Shown in pieces: positions 50,814 through 59,270 of a DNA stretch of 64,000 bases. This DNA is from Phytomonospora endophytica. GTDB lineage: Bacteria > Actinomycetota > Actinomycetes > Mycobacteriales > Micromonosporaceae. How positions within the stretch are numbered: the stretch's first letter is position 1; each line of letters begins with the position of its first letter. Made by a program: the position numbers and the translations under genes. The stretch covers positions 1 through 64,000 of the forward strand of contig NZ_JACHGT010000011.1 of the NCBI RefSeq assembly GCF_014202425.1, read 5' to 3'. The notes under the pieces are model-generated. The model had not been told where the DNA came from. It did not search any database and was given only the letters and a program-made list of their open reading frames with translations.

Positions 50814-51665
50814 ATGGCGAAGAACGAAGCACTGTCGTTGCGGGCGCAATGGCTCGGCAATCGCCTTCGGGCAGCCCGGACCGCAGCAGGCTTCAAGCTT
50901 GTTGATGTGGCCGAGTACACCGGGCTTGCCGACGCGACGCTCAGCAGGTTCGAGCTGGGCACCCTGCGGATTCGGAAGTCCTACATTCGCGATCTCATCG
51001 ACTTCTACGGTGTGCGTGCCGAGGATCGAGCCGTCCTGCTCCAACTGAACGAGGATTCCTGGCGGCGTGACTGGTGGGATGGCGATGCCGCCGACCTGGA
51101 CGTTGGCTTCATCGACTACACCTGGCTGGAAGCCCGCGCGGCGGGGATTCGCCAGTACGACCCGATCCTGATCAATGGTCTACTTCAGACGCCGGACTAC
51201 GCCCGCGCAGTCAGCGCGGCTGGTCTCGGGAACGACATGGCAACGCTTGACCGGATGGTCGAACTGCGGATGACGCGCCAACGCATCTTCGACCGTGAGA
51301 CGCCGACGTTTCTGTCGATCGTGCTCGAAGAGGCGCCACTGCGCCGTGAGATCGGCAGCCCCGATACTCACCGCGATCAGCTCGTGAACCTGATCGAGCT
51401 GGCGCGCCGGGACTACCTCGACATCCGCATCATCACCACGGAAGCGGGTTGGCATCGTGGTTGGCCGGGGCCGTTCACCCTCTTTGAGCTGCCCGACCCG
51501 CATCCGGACGTGGTCTACATTGAAGGGCTCGTCGGGCGGACGTTCCTCGAAGATCAGGCCAAAGTCCAGGCGTACCAACATGCGTACGATGAGCTGCACG
51601 CGGCGGCGCTACCTCCCAAGAAGTCTGTCGCGTACATCGAAAGCGTGTTGGAAGGTCTCACATGA
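50814..51665 (+). CDS. XRE regulator with DUF5753 domain
   Basis: A 283-residue protein: XRE helix-turn-helix at about 12-68 (LGNRLRAARTAAGFKLVDVAEYTGLADATLS), then DUF5753 at about 95-275 (QYDPILINGLLQTPDYARAV, MTRQRIFDRETPTFLSIVLEE, LPDPHPDVVYIEGLVG). Proteins of this kind (WhiJ/Scr1-like) pair with a DUF397 protein and control development, antibiotic production or the neighbouring locus. Codon choice here (CTT, TTG, GAT) is less GC-biased than in the rest of the window. ATG 50814 with GAGAGG upstream; 4-bp overlap with the DUF397 gene. Confidence 0.92.
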   Translation: MAKNEALSLRAQWLGNRLRAARTAAGFKLVDVAEYTGLADATLSRFELGTLRIRKSYIRDLIDFYGVRAEDRAVLLQLNEDSWRRDWWDGDAADLDVGFIDYTWLEARAAGIRQYDPILINGLLQTPDYARAVSAAGLGNDMATLDRMVELRMTRQRIFDRETPTFLSIVLEEAPLRREIGSPDTHRDQLVNLIELARRDYLDIRIITTEAGWHRGWPGPFTLFELPDPHPDVVYIEGLVGRTFLEDQAKVQAYQHAYDELHAAALPPKKSVAYIESVLEGLT

Positions 51666-51841
51666 AGTGGCGTAAGAGCAGCCGCAGCCAGAGCAGCGCC
51701 GGACAGTGCGTCGAGGTCGCCGCCGAGGCTGGGAATGTGCTGGTCCGGGACAGCAAGAACCCCGAGGGGGCGGTGCTCGCCTGCCCTCGGGGTGAGTGGG
51801 GAGGATTCCTCGCTAGCTCTCTTCGTCAGCCAAGGCAATGA
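51662..51841 (+). CDS. DUF397 protein
   Basis: A 59-residue DUF397 protein: WRKSSRSQSSAGQCVEVA, VLVRDSKNPEGAVLACPRGE and WGGFLASSL follow the family's standard order. It is the small partner of the upstream XRE-DUF5753 regulator and is thought to modulate it. The ATG overlaps the regulator's stop by 4 bp. Its last 29 bp overlap the convergent unknown gene. Confidence 0.88.
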   Translation: MKWRKSSRSQSSAGQCVEVAAEAGNVLVRDSKNPEGAVLACPRGEWGGFLASSLRQPRQ

Positions 51842-52232
51842 CCGTCTGGAAGTACTCTTCGCGGCCCGCATCGTCAAGCTCTTGTTGGCTGATGAGATCA
51901 AAGGTGAGCAGGTAGGACGCGCCGAGGAGGTCGTCGTAGGTCAGCGGCTCGATCAGCTCGGGTTCGCCCAGGCCGGCGCGGATGACCGCTTCGAGCGCAG
52001 ACGCCTTGATCTCGCCGTCCGCCTTCGGGAAGCGCTCAAGTAGGTCCTCGACGTAGTTTTGGATCTGAGCAGGGGTCGTTCCATCGGCGAATCCGCGTTC
52101 GATGGCGATGGACATTGCGGCGGCCATGATGTGGAACGTCCGGTTGTTTCCGAGCCGCTCGATGGCGTCCATCGGTGCCCGCACCCCAGATGTGATGGCC
52201 GCGGTCAGCAGGCTTCGTTCGTCCTCGTTCAC
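51813..52232 (-). CDS. Helical protein of unknown function
   Basis: A 139-residue acidic, all-helical protein (for example MDAIERLGNNRTFHIMAAAM, IQNYVEDLLERFPKADGEIKAS, FDLISQQELDDAGREEYFQT). No known family is apparent. GTG 52232 is preferred because GGAGGAG lies just upstream. The start overlaps the upstream gene's stop by 4 bp (GTGA). Last gene of a three-gene operon. Confidence 0.65.
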   Translation of the reverse strand: MNEDERSLLTAAITSGVRAPMDAIERLGNNRTFHIMAAAMSIAIERGFADGTTPAQIQNYVEDLLERFPKADGEIKASALEAVIRAGLGEPELIEPLTYDDLLGASYLLTFDLISQQELDDAGREEYFQTVIALADEES

Positions 52233-52873
52233 TTGCTCCTCCAATGCTCGATCGCGGTCTTGGTGATGTCTTTCGCCTTCTTGGCCCCCGCCACGATCAG
52301 GATCCCAGAGGCGACTGCGAGTGAGCCGATAGAGGCCGCATCCGGCTGGGGCGCGTCGGGAGCGGTCATCACCGGGATGCGATGGCCGACTTCGTTGGTC
52401 GTGTAGGTCGGTGGTGGTTCCCAGTCAGGATCGCTGATCTCCAGGAACTTCTGGTGCTTGCCGAGATCCTTCATGGCGTCATCGATGTCGTTGTCGCGCT
52501 GGACCATCGTGCGAAAGAGGTTCTGGCTTCGGCTGCCGGTCGGGCGCGCCTTGACCAGCTCCTCGCCGGACGGCTTCGCGATGTCGGTGTTCTTCGTCCC
52601 CGCACCGCTTCCGGGGCTGAGGATCTCCAGGTACTCGGCCAGGGCTTCATCCGCCGCCACCAACTTCGCCACCGTGAACTCGTCCCCGCTCTGGGCGCGC
52701 CGCCACAGGCCGAGCCCCTCCATCGCCAGGTCGTGGTTCGCGCCGGCGAGCGCGTCCTCCGCCTTGGCCAGGGCATCCGTCACCTCGTCGGCGGCGTTCG
52801 CCGTTAAACCGATCGCGGTCTGAATCGCCCCACGAACCGCGATGAGCTGCGCCACGACCTCCCCCAACGCCAT
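52229..52873 (-). CDS. Helical protein with C-terminal membrane segment, unknown
   Basis: A 214-residue protein. Residues 1-90 form a long helical hairpin (VVAQLIAVRGAIQTAIGLTA, DALAKAEDALAGANHDLAM) resembling WXG100/ESX-type substrates in shape. A charged linker leads to a hydrophobic segment (SIGSLAVASGILIVAGAKKA) near the C-terminus. Its ATG shares one base with the stop of the upstream gene (TGATG). No known family. Confidence 0.65.
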   Translation of the reverse strand: MALGEVVAQLIAVRGAIQTAIGLTANAADEVTDALAKAEDALAGANHDLAMEGLGLWRRAQSGDEFTVAKLVAADEALAEYLEILSPGSGAGTKNTDIAKPSGEELVKARPTGSRSQNLFRTMVQRDNDIDDAMKDLGKHQKFLEISDPDWEPPPTYTTNEVGHRIPVMTAPDAPQPDAASIGSLAVASGILIVAGAKKAKDITKTAIEHWRSK

Positions 52874-53133
52874 CAGGTCACCGTTCCCAGGTACTCGTCG
52901 AACTTCCCCGCCCCGTCCCGCAAGATCTGCATCAACTCGTCGAACCCCTCGACCGCCTGCCCCAAGTCGACCTCGACCGACGTCGCCCGCGGATTCATCG
53001 CACCCTTCAACGCCACCATCAGCGGCCCCCGCGCCCGCTCGATCTCCGACCGGGCCCCGTCCAAAGCCGCGACCGCAGCCTGCGCCGAGTCCTGCGCGGC
53101 CCGGATCCCGTCCCGTACCTCGTCCATCCCCAC
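52873..53133 (-). CDS. WXG100-like small helical protein
   Basis: An 86-residue protein predicted as a helical hairpin (RDGIRAAQDSAQAAVAALDG, VDLGQAVEGFDELMQILRDG). Length and layout resemble WXG100 proteins, but the central Trp-x-Gly is absent, so secretion by a type VII system is not shown. ATG 53127 is an alternative start to GTG 53133. First gene of the three-gene operon. Confidence 0.6.
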   Translation of the reverse strand: MGMDEVRDGIRAAQDSAQAAVAALDGARSEIERARGPLMVALKGAMNPRATSVEVDLGQAVEGFDELMQILRDGAGKFDEYLGTVT

Positions 53134-53595
53134 GCCCGGACCCTACCGCCATTCGAACAACGAGGAACCCTCCACCTTCTTCGCCGACTTGACAGCCGGT
53201 TCACGATCCCAGCATCGGAGCATCCCGGGTGCCGCGCAGCCACAATCCGTGGCGCAAGCGGAACGTTCAGAGACGTCCGCAGCTGAACACTGCACGATCG
53301 AGCAAGGAGTCCACATAGGTCGAAGCTCGTGCGTGATTCAGCACACCGGCGAGATCGCGCCTTCATCGAATTGGCGACCCTACCGTCGCCGAATCGTTAC
53401 GGAGGTGCGCGTCACTTCCCTTTCTCCACAGGGAATAACCCTCGGTAATCGTCGTCGTGTCGTGACGGCCTCCACCGAAGGGGCCGTACGCTGGGCCGTT
53501 ACGGTCGCGACGTGCGGCTGTCAGGCCTACTTCCACTCCGTGTTGGCAAGATCGGTGAACTATATGTATTTGGCGGCACCGTAAGTTCCTCTTAG
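53134..53595. other. Intergenic stretch without a supported gene
   Basis: No frame here has natural composition. An imperfect inverted repeat (TTGGCGAC and GTCGCCGA around 53371-53391) and a TATATGTATT stretch near 53561-53570 are visible; the latter could be a -10 region for the gene at 53596. Confidence 0.5.
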
Positions 53596-54327
53596 ATGGT
53601 GAGGTGCCGGAAGCGGGGTTCGCCGTCACCGGCATCGATGGTGATCGTTACTTGGGGCATGGTGGAGAACGTGCAGGACTGGACTGAGGACTGGACCGGA
53701 ATGGTCGGCGGCGCGACGCCGTCGGCATGTGTGCGGATGCAGGGGCGGTCGGCGGTGGTACTGGCCGAGCTCGACGAGGCCGAGTGCGCGCGCCGTGGGG
53801 ACGACGGCCCGGGCATCGAGAGCTGGGAGGCCCTCGACCTCCTGATGACCTTGCCACAGGGGGAATCGGTGCCCGAGCGGGTGCTGACACCGGCTCAGAA
53901 GCTGCTGCTCGACGGGTTGCCGGAGTGGGCCGTCGAGCGCTCGGGCGGCAACGTCGTACGACTGTCGCGGGTACCGCTGCGGCCATTGCTCGCCGTCGCC
54001 TTCACGCGGCGCTGGGCGCCGGGATTGCGTACGGCCCACGTGTTCTCGTCGATGTGCGCGCAGGCCGTCGTGCTGCCGAGCGAGCCGGGCGACCCGCTGA
54101 TCGCCATCGAGGCCGACCAGTACGGCGTGGGCCTCGGCGTCGGCGCCGCGGGTGTCGCGCCTCGCTCGGTCGTCGTGCCGGAGCCGTACCGCCTGCGCCG
54201 CCACACGGTCGCGCGCTGGTGGTTCGCCGAGCACGTCTACGGACTGCTCGTCGCCCAGAAGCGCAGGGCGCTCGGCGCCGGGGAGAACTCGCTCGTCGAC
54301 CGCCAGCGACTCGACCAGCGCCTGTAG
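53596..54327 (+). CDS. Unknown protein convergent with the TGT-like gene
   Basis: Up to 243 residues; starts at 53638 or 53659 are also possible, since the first residues are poorly protein-like. The body has AECARRGDDGPGIESWEALD, LTPAQKLLLDGLPEWAVERS and YRLRRHTVARWWFAEHVYGL. No family is recognised. Its last 91 bp overlap the 3' end of the TGT-like gene on the opposite strand, an unusually long tail-to-tail overlap, which suggests that the two evolved together as a pair. Confidence 0.6.
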   Translation: MVRCRKRGSPSPASMVIVTWGMVENVQDWTEDWTGMVGGATPSACVRMQGRSAVVLAELDEAECARRGDDGPGIESWEALDLLMTLPQGESVPERVLTPAQKLLLDGLPEWAVERSGGNVVRLSRVPLRPLLAVAFTRRWAPGLRTAHVFSSMCAQAVVLPSEPGDPLIAIEADQYGVGLGVGAAGVAPRSVVVPEPYRLRRHTVARWWFAEHVYGLLVAQKRRALGAGENSLVDRQRLDQRL

Positions 54328-55367
54328 CCCGCTACCGCGTCGTGGCAGACGATGCGCCACCAGTCGGCGCGGTACGCGGGCTCCACGTAGTGGAACTGGT
54401 CGAGCAGTGCGTTGCGGTGGAAGAGGGCGTGCGTGGCGGCCTCGCGGGCCAGTTTCTCGCTGAGGCCGGTGAAGCGGTCGATCCGGCGGCCGTCGCAGGT
54501 GGGGCAGGAGCATTGGGGGGCGGCGGTTCCGGCGAACACCCGGGCCAGCGTCCCCCCGCTCTTCCAGCCGAGCAGCTCGGGCAGGAAGACGTGCGGGGGT
54601 CGGCGCCCCATCCGCCGAGTGGGTGCGGTGTAGGGGATCCAGGCGTGCCGGTGACCGGAGGTCGCTCCCATCGCGGTGAATCCCGCACCGCGCGTCAGTG
54701 CGTCGAAGCCGGCCAGGTCCGTCCTCAGTAGACAGAGGCCGGGGTGGTCCTCGACGAGTTCGCGCAGCCGCCGCGCGGCCTCGACGGAGGCGAAGGGATC
54801 GCGGTCGGCACCGAAGGTCAGCGCGGTCGGAATCCTTATGTCCCCGAGACTTTGGCGCAAGGCCGCGTAATGCGGCGAGCGCAGCCAGCCGACGTGCAGC
54901 GGCAGCAGGCAGACGGTGTCGTCCCGGTCGAGGCGCGCGGTGGAGCTGAGCACCGATACGAGCGAACCGATGTCGCCGCCGTCGAGAAAGAGCGTCGGCG
55001 TGAGGGCGACGGTGGCTCCGGACTCGCGCTGGGCGTCGAGTTGTGCGGCCAATGGGACGCGGTGCAGTCCGTCGCCGTACTCGAAAGGCGAGTCGTAACG
55101 CGCGCCGGCGCGTTCATAGGCGCCGCGATCGAGCAGGATCGGGGCGCTGAAACCGTTGGCGCGCAACTCTCGCAGGCGTCGGCCGCCCTGCTCTCCGGTG
55201 AGGACCAGCCCGCCGTGCCCGGTGTCGGCTCGCGGTGCCAGCGATTCCGTCCATGCGCGAGAACGCGCGCTCAACTGGGTCAGGACGCGGCCGTCGAGGG
55301 CGCGAAGGGGCACGTCGGCGGCCTGCGGCCACCACGGAACGGGACGTCTTCGGCCGCCCATGCCCAC
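54237..55367 (-). CDS. TGT/DpdA-like protein with tRNA-guanine transglycosylase zinc site
   Basis: A 376-residue protein. Its key feature is C286-x-C288-x2-C291-x25-H317, the exact zinc-site spacing of tRNA-guanine transglycosylases (C-x-C-x2-C-x25-H). Upstream, LLDRGAYERAG (about 78-88) resembles the Asp-Ser-Gly-Gly/Ala loop of TGT and DpdA, and TIM-barrel-like strand/helix alternation is seen. TGTs swap guanine in tRNA for a 7-deazaguanine; DpdA does so in DNA. Overall similarity to canonical TGT is low, so it may act on another nucleic acid. ATG 55361 is an alternative to GTG 55367. The upstream 212 bp contain an 8-bp hairpin (GTCACCGA/TCGGTGAC, 55431-55456). Confidence 0.6.
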   Translation of the reverse strand: MGMGGRRRPVPWWPQAADVPLRALDGRVLTQLSARSRAWTESLAPRADTGHGGLVLTGEQGGRRLRELRANGFSAPILLDRGAYERAGARYDSPFEYGDGLHRVPLAAQLDAQRESGATVALTPTLFLDGGDIGSLVSVLSSTARLDRDDTVCLLPLHVGWLRSPHYAALRQSLGDIRIPTALTFGADRDPFASVEAARRLRELVEDHPGLCLLRTDLAGFDALTRGAGFTAMGATSGHRHAWIPYTAPTRRMGRRPPHVFLPELLGWKSGGTLARVFAGTAAPQCSCPTCDGRRIDRFTGLSEKLAREAATHALFHRNALLDQFHYVEPAYRADWWRIVCHDAVAGYRRWSSRWRSTSEFSPAPSALRFWATSSP

Positions 55368-55570
55368 TCCCGATCGTCCACATTGGAGGATTCCATTGTG
55401 TGCGCGGATTCATTGGAATGGAAGGAGAGTGTCACCGATCCGTCATTCTCGGTGACTGGAGGATACTCAGGGAACTCACAGGCCGAGAAGCCCCTTAAGG
55501 GTCGTTAGGTCGTTATGGTCACTAGACCCGAGCGCGTACCTGGCACACGCGCTCTCCGTACAGGAGATAG

Positions 55571-56371
<801 letters not shown>

Positions 56372-56384
56372 CCGAAGGCGAGCC

Positions 56385-56416
56385 GGGCCGCACCCTTGTG
56401 TGAGGGGGTGCGGCCC
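56385..56416. terminator. Intrinsic terminator
   Basis: A perfect 11-bp stem (GGGCCGCACCC at 56385-56395; complement at 56406-56416) with a 10-nt loop, followed by TTTTCGTTTC. It ends the protease gene and can serve the convergent TetR gene too. Confidence 0.9.
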
Positions 56417-56424
56417 TTTTCGTT

Positions 56425-56982
56425 TCAGGCGAGCACTCCCTTGACGACGACGGCGATCCGGCGCTCGGGATCCCAGTCGGCCGCCGGCGCGGCGAGCTGG
56501 TTCGCGAGCAGACCGTCCAGAGTGGATAGCAGTGCCCAGAAGTCGCCGGCGGGATCGCGCGAGCCGAGCCCCGCGACCCACGGCACTCCCCACGCCTCCA
56601 GGGTCGCCTTGTTCTCCGTGATCCGTTGCTGGAGAACGGGACTCAGCGCCGCCTCCAGGAAGATCGCGTGCCGTGCGAGGGTCAGGACGCGGCCTTCGCC
56701 CGTGGCGAGGTCGCGCGCCATCCGGCCGAGCAGCGCGATGAACTCCTCGGCCGATGCGGGCTTCGGCGTTCCCGCGATCGCCTGCCAGGCCGAGGTTTCC
56801 AGCTCCTGAAGGCGGCCGAGGACGCCTTCGACGAGCGCCTCGCGGGTCCGGAAGACGTTGGAGGTCGCGCCCGTCGGCAGGCCCGCCTCGGCGTCGACCG
56901 TCCGGTGCGTGAGCTGCCGCAGCCCCCGGTTGCCGAGCACCGAGATCGCCGCGTCGAGGAGCACCCGCCTTCTGTCCGTCAT
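56425..56982 (-). CDS. TetR family transcriptional repressor
   Basis: A 185-residue regulator: helix-turn-helix at about 8-52 (LLDAAISVLGNRGLRQLTHR, AEAGLPTGATSNVFRTREAL), then an all-helical ligand domain. The divergent promoter contains two ACTAC-N4-GTAGT palindromes, so it very likely represses both itself and the FAD monooxygenase gene at 57038. The ligand is presumably the monooxygenase substrate or a related drug. Confidence 0.9.
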   Translation of the reverse strand: MTDRRRVLLDAAISVLGNRGLRQLTHRTVDAEAGLPTGATSNVFRTREALVEGVLGRLQELETSAWQAIAGTPKPASAEEFIALLGRMARDLATGEGRVLTLARHAIFLEAALSPVLQQRITENKATLEAWGVPWVAGLGSRDPAGDFWALLSTLDGLLANQLAAPAADWDPERRIAVVVKGVLA

Positions 56983-56991
56983 GAGATGCAC

Positions 56992-57026
56992 ACTACAGGC
57001 GTAGTCAACGAGACTACATCTGTAGT
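56992..57026. promoter_or_regulatory. Paired TetR operators ACTAC-N4-GTAGT
   Basis: Two perfect palindromes, ACTAC-AGGC-GTAGT (56992-57005) and ACTAC-ATCT-GTAGT (57013-57026), are centred 21 bp apart, two helical turns, between the divergent TetR and monooxygenase genes. Confidence 0.8.
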
Positions 57027-57037
57027 ACGTTGTGGTC

Positions 57038-58081
57038 ATGACGAAGACAGCGGCCGTCGTCGGCGGCGGAATCGGCGGCCTCGCGGCCGCGATCGGACTA
57101 CAGGGCGCGGGCTGGGACGTCGTCGTCCACGAGCGCGCCGAAGCGCTGCCCGACAGGGGAACCGGTCTCGGCATCTGGCCGGAGGCACTCGACGCCCTCG
57201 ACCGGCTCGGTCTCGGCGAGCGCGCCCGCGCCGTCGGCTTCCGGCAGGTCAACGGCACGATCCGGCGCCCCGACGGCTCGAAGATCGGCATCCTCGACGT
57301 CGAGAAGATGCGCGAGCCGGTGCACCTGCTCACCCGGCCCGAACTGCTCGGACTGCTGGCCGAGGGGCTCGCGCCCGGCGTCGTCCGCTTCGGCTCGCAC
57401 GTCACCGATCTCGACGCGCTGCGCGCCTCCCACGACGTCGTCATCGGCGCCGACGGCATCCGCAGCGCCGTCCGGACGGCCCTGCTCGGGCCCGCCCACA
57501 CGCTCAAGTACGCCGGTGGCGTCGTGTGGCGAGGCGCCGCCGACATCGCCGTCCCGGCTGGCGGCGAGACCTGGGGCAAGGGCGCGAAGTTCGGCGTGAC
57601 CCCGCAAAGCGGTGGCACCACGAACTTCTACGGCGTCCTATATGGACCCGCCGCCGAACTCCCCGAAGGCCTCGACACCCTCCGCGACACCTTTGGGGCC
57701 TGGCACGACCCGATCCCCGCGGTGATCGCCGCGATCGACGCATCGACGGTGCTGCGCCATGAGTTGCACTACCTGGATTCGCCGCTGCCGAGCTATGTGC
57801 GGGGAAACGTCGCCCTCCTCGGCGACGCCGCCCACGCCATGACCCCCGACCTGGGGCAGGGCGCCTGCCAGGCCCTCATCGACGGCCTCGTCCTGGCGGA
57901 ATGCCTTGCCGCACAGGCGGATGTGAGTACCGGCCTGGCCGAGTACGACCGCCGCCGCCGACGCCCGTCGCAACGCGTCGCCGCCATGGCCCGCCGGGTC
58001 GGGCGGCTGACGGCGATGCGCTGGACGGGCGTCCGGAACACGATGGCGAAGGCGGCGCTGGCGTTCGGGCCGCCCGGCTAG
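57038..58081 (+). CDS. FAD-dependent monooxygenase
   Basis: A 347-residue flavoprotein monooxygenase: VVGGGIGGLAAAIGLQGAGW (GxGxxG), DVVIGADGIRSAVR (DG motif) and VALLGDAAHAMTPDLGQGACQ (GD motif). It is shorter than the 476-residue enzyme at 12277 and lacks its C-terminal thioredoxin-like part; it resembles salicylate-hydroxylase-type and drug-modifying enzymes. Controlled by the divergent TetR gene. Its stop shares CTAG with the stop of the convergent lipoprotein gene. Confidence 0.92.
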   Translation: MTKTAAVVGGGIGGLAAAIGLQGAGWDVVVHERAEALPDRGTGLGIWPEALDALDRLGLGERARAVGFRQVNGTIRRPDGSKIGILDVEKMREPVHLLTRPELLGLLAEGLAPGVVRFGSHVTDLDALRASHDVVIGADGIRSAVRTALLGPAHTLKYAGGVVWRGAADIAVPAGGETWGKGAKFGVTPQSGGTTNFYGVLYGPAAELPEGLDTLRDTFGAWHDPIPAVIAAIDASTVLRHELHYLDSPLPSYVRGNVALLGDAAHAMTPDLGQGACQALIDGLVLAECLAAQADVSTGLAEYDRRRRRPSQRVAAMARRVGRLTAMRWTGVRNTMAKAALAFGPPG

Positions 58082-58629
58082 ATCGCCGTCGCCGCGAGGA
58101 TCAGGTCCACGACCTCGGTGAAGACCGCGTTGCGCTTCGTGCCGCAGGTGCCGGTGAGGGCTTGGCCGGGCAGGGTCAGCATGTAGGTCGGGGTGTCGGC
58201 GGGGCACTTGCTCTTGTCGGTCGAGCCGGAGATCGCCGGGTCGGCGACGAGGCGGTTCAGGTCCGCCAGCTGCGCGGCGGTGAGCGTGCCGTTCTTGGCG
58301 GGGCCGGACTTCGGGGTGAAGGCCCAGGCGCCGTCGGCGGTGATCACCACCGTTCCGGGGCCGTTCGGGGCTCCGTTGGGCAGGTTCTGGTTGGAGCGGG
58401 TCAGCGCCACAAAGGTCGTGCCGTCGGGGTGCGACGGGTTGCCGCGTCCCGGGGTGCCGTCGCCGGGCGCCTCGCTGGAGGTGCCGGGGGACGGGTCCTG
58501 GCTGCTCGACGAGGGTGCCGGGTCCGCGCCGTTGTCCACAGTGGCCGGTTTCGAGCAGGCGCCGAGGACGGCGGCCGCCGCCGCGGCGGTGAGGATGATG
58601 GTCCCGAAACGGGTGAATTTGTTAGACAC
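58078..58629 (-). CDS. Lipoprotein of unknown function
   Basis: A 183-residue lipoprotein: signal peptide with lipobox LGAC (Cys at about 25), a Ser/Pro/Asp-rich linker to residue 65, then a compact domain (TTFVALTRSNQNLPNGAPNG, AWAFTPKSGPAKNGTLTAAQLADLNRL) with Cys at about 142 and 161 that probably form a disulfide. The domain resembles small secreted inhibitor-like or beta-sandwich proteins, but no family is certain. Start is GTG 58629. Confidence 0.75.
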   Translation of the reverse strand: MSNKFTRFGTIILTAAAAAAVLGACSKPATVDNGADPAPSSSSQDPSPGTSSEAPGDGTPGRGNPSHPDGTTFVALTRSNQNLPNGAPNGPGTVVITADGAWAFTPKSGPAKNGTLTAAQLADLNRLVADPAISGSTDKSKCPADTPTYMLTLPGQALTGTCGTKRNAVFTEVVDLILAATAI

Positions 58630-58656
58630 CCGGCCAAGCTAACAACGCGGCGCCAG

Positions 58657-59211
58657 TCACCCGGTGAAGAAGCCCTTGGCCCGCAGCAGGCTCGGCTCGT
58701 CGGCGAGCACGTCCCCGGGGCGGTTCCCGAAGCCCAGAAGTGTTCCGCCCCAGCGCATCCCCATGTACTCGGCGGAGATGCGCAGGGTGCCGCTGAGCGG
58801 TTCGGCCAGCGACAGGTCCTCGTCGCTGACGACGCTGACGCCCCACATCGTCTTCCCGGCCATGGTCTCGCGGAAGTCGGCGCCCGGCACCCGCAGCCAG
58901 CCCGACCAGTAGTCGAGGTAGCGCTTGACGCTCGCCGAGACGCTGTACCAGTACAGCGGCGACGCGATGACGAGGTCGGTCGCCGAGAGGGTCTCGCGGA
59001 GCAGCGTCTCCTCATTGCCCGACGGCCACGCGTATTCGTGCCCGGGCGCGTGGCGGACGTCGCTGAAGTCGGGCAGCCGCAACCGTTCCAGGTCGAGCCA
59101 GACCTGCTCGGCGTCCTCGGGGAGGTCGCGGGCGGCGAGCCGGGCGAGGTCCTCGGTGTTGCCGCCGGGACGGGAGCTGCCGAGGATGAAGACGAACTTG
59201 CGCGTGGTCAC
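58657..59211 (-). CDS. Flavodoxin-fold NAD(P)H-dependent oxidoreductase
   Basis: A 184-residue FMN-dependent reductase: FVFILGSSRPGGNTEDLARL binds FMN phosphate, and ASPLYWYSVSASVKRYLDYW matches the NADPH-dependent FMN reductase/quinone reductase family. It may reduce quinones, azo compounds or FMN. GTG 59211 follows GGAGG. A consensus-like promoter (59241-59270) lies just upstream. Confidence 0.88.
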   Translation of the reverse strand: MTTRKFVFILGSSRPGGNTEDLARLAARDLPEDAEQVWLDLERLRLPDFSDVRHAPGHEYAWPSGNEETLLRETLSATDLVIASPLYWYSVSASVKRYLDYWSGWLRVPGADFRETMAGKTMWGVSVVSDEDLSLAEPLSGTLRISAEYMGMRWGGTLLGFGNRPGDVLADEPSLLRAKGFFTG

Positions 59212-59240
59212 GTGCGGCCTCCGGTCATGTATGTGCGAGC

Positions 59241-59270
59241 AATATATGCACGCGCAAGTACAACTGTCAA
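59241..59270 (-). promoter_or_regulatory. Strong promoter of the flavodoxin-fold reductase gene
   Basis: On the minus strand: -35 TTGACA (59270-59265), 18-bp spacer, -10 TATATT (59246-59241). An imperfect palindrome (TGCGAGCAATA to ATGCACGCGCA, about 59234-59256) covers the -10 box, as for a repressor site. The -35 box overlaps the end of the upstream GNAT gene. Confidence 0.8.

Noticed and set aside
54237-55367. Complete Dpd DNA-modification cluster
   Set aside because: No DpdB-K or preQ0 synthesis genes lie nearby; only a TGT-like fold is supported.
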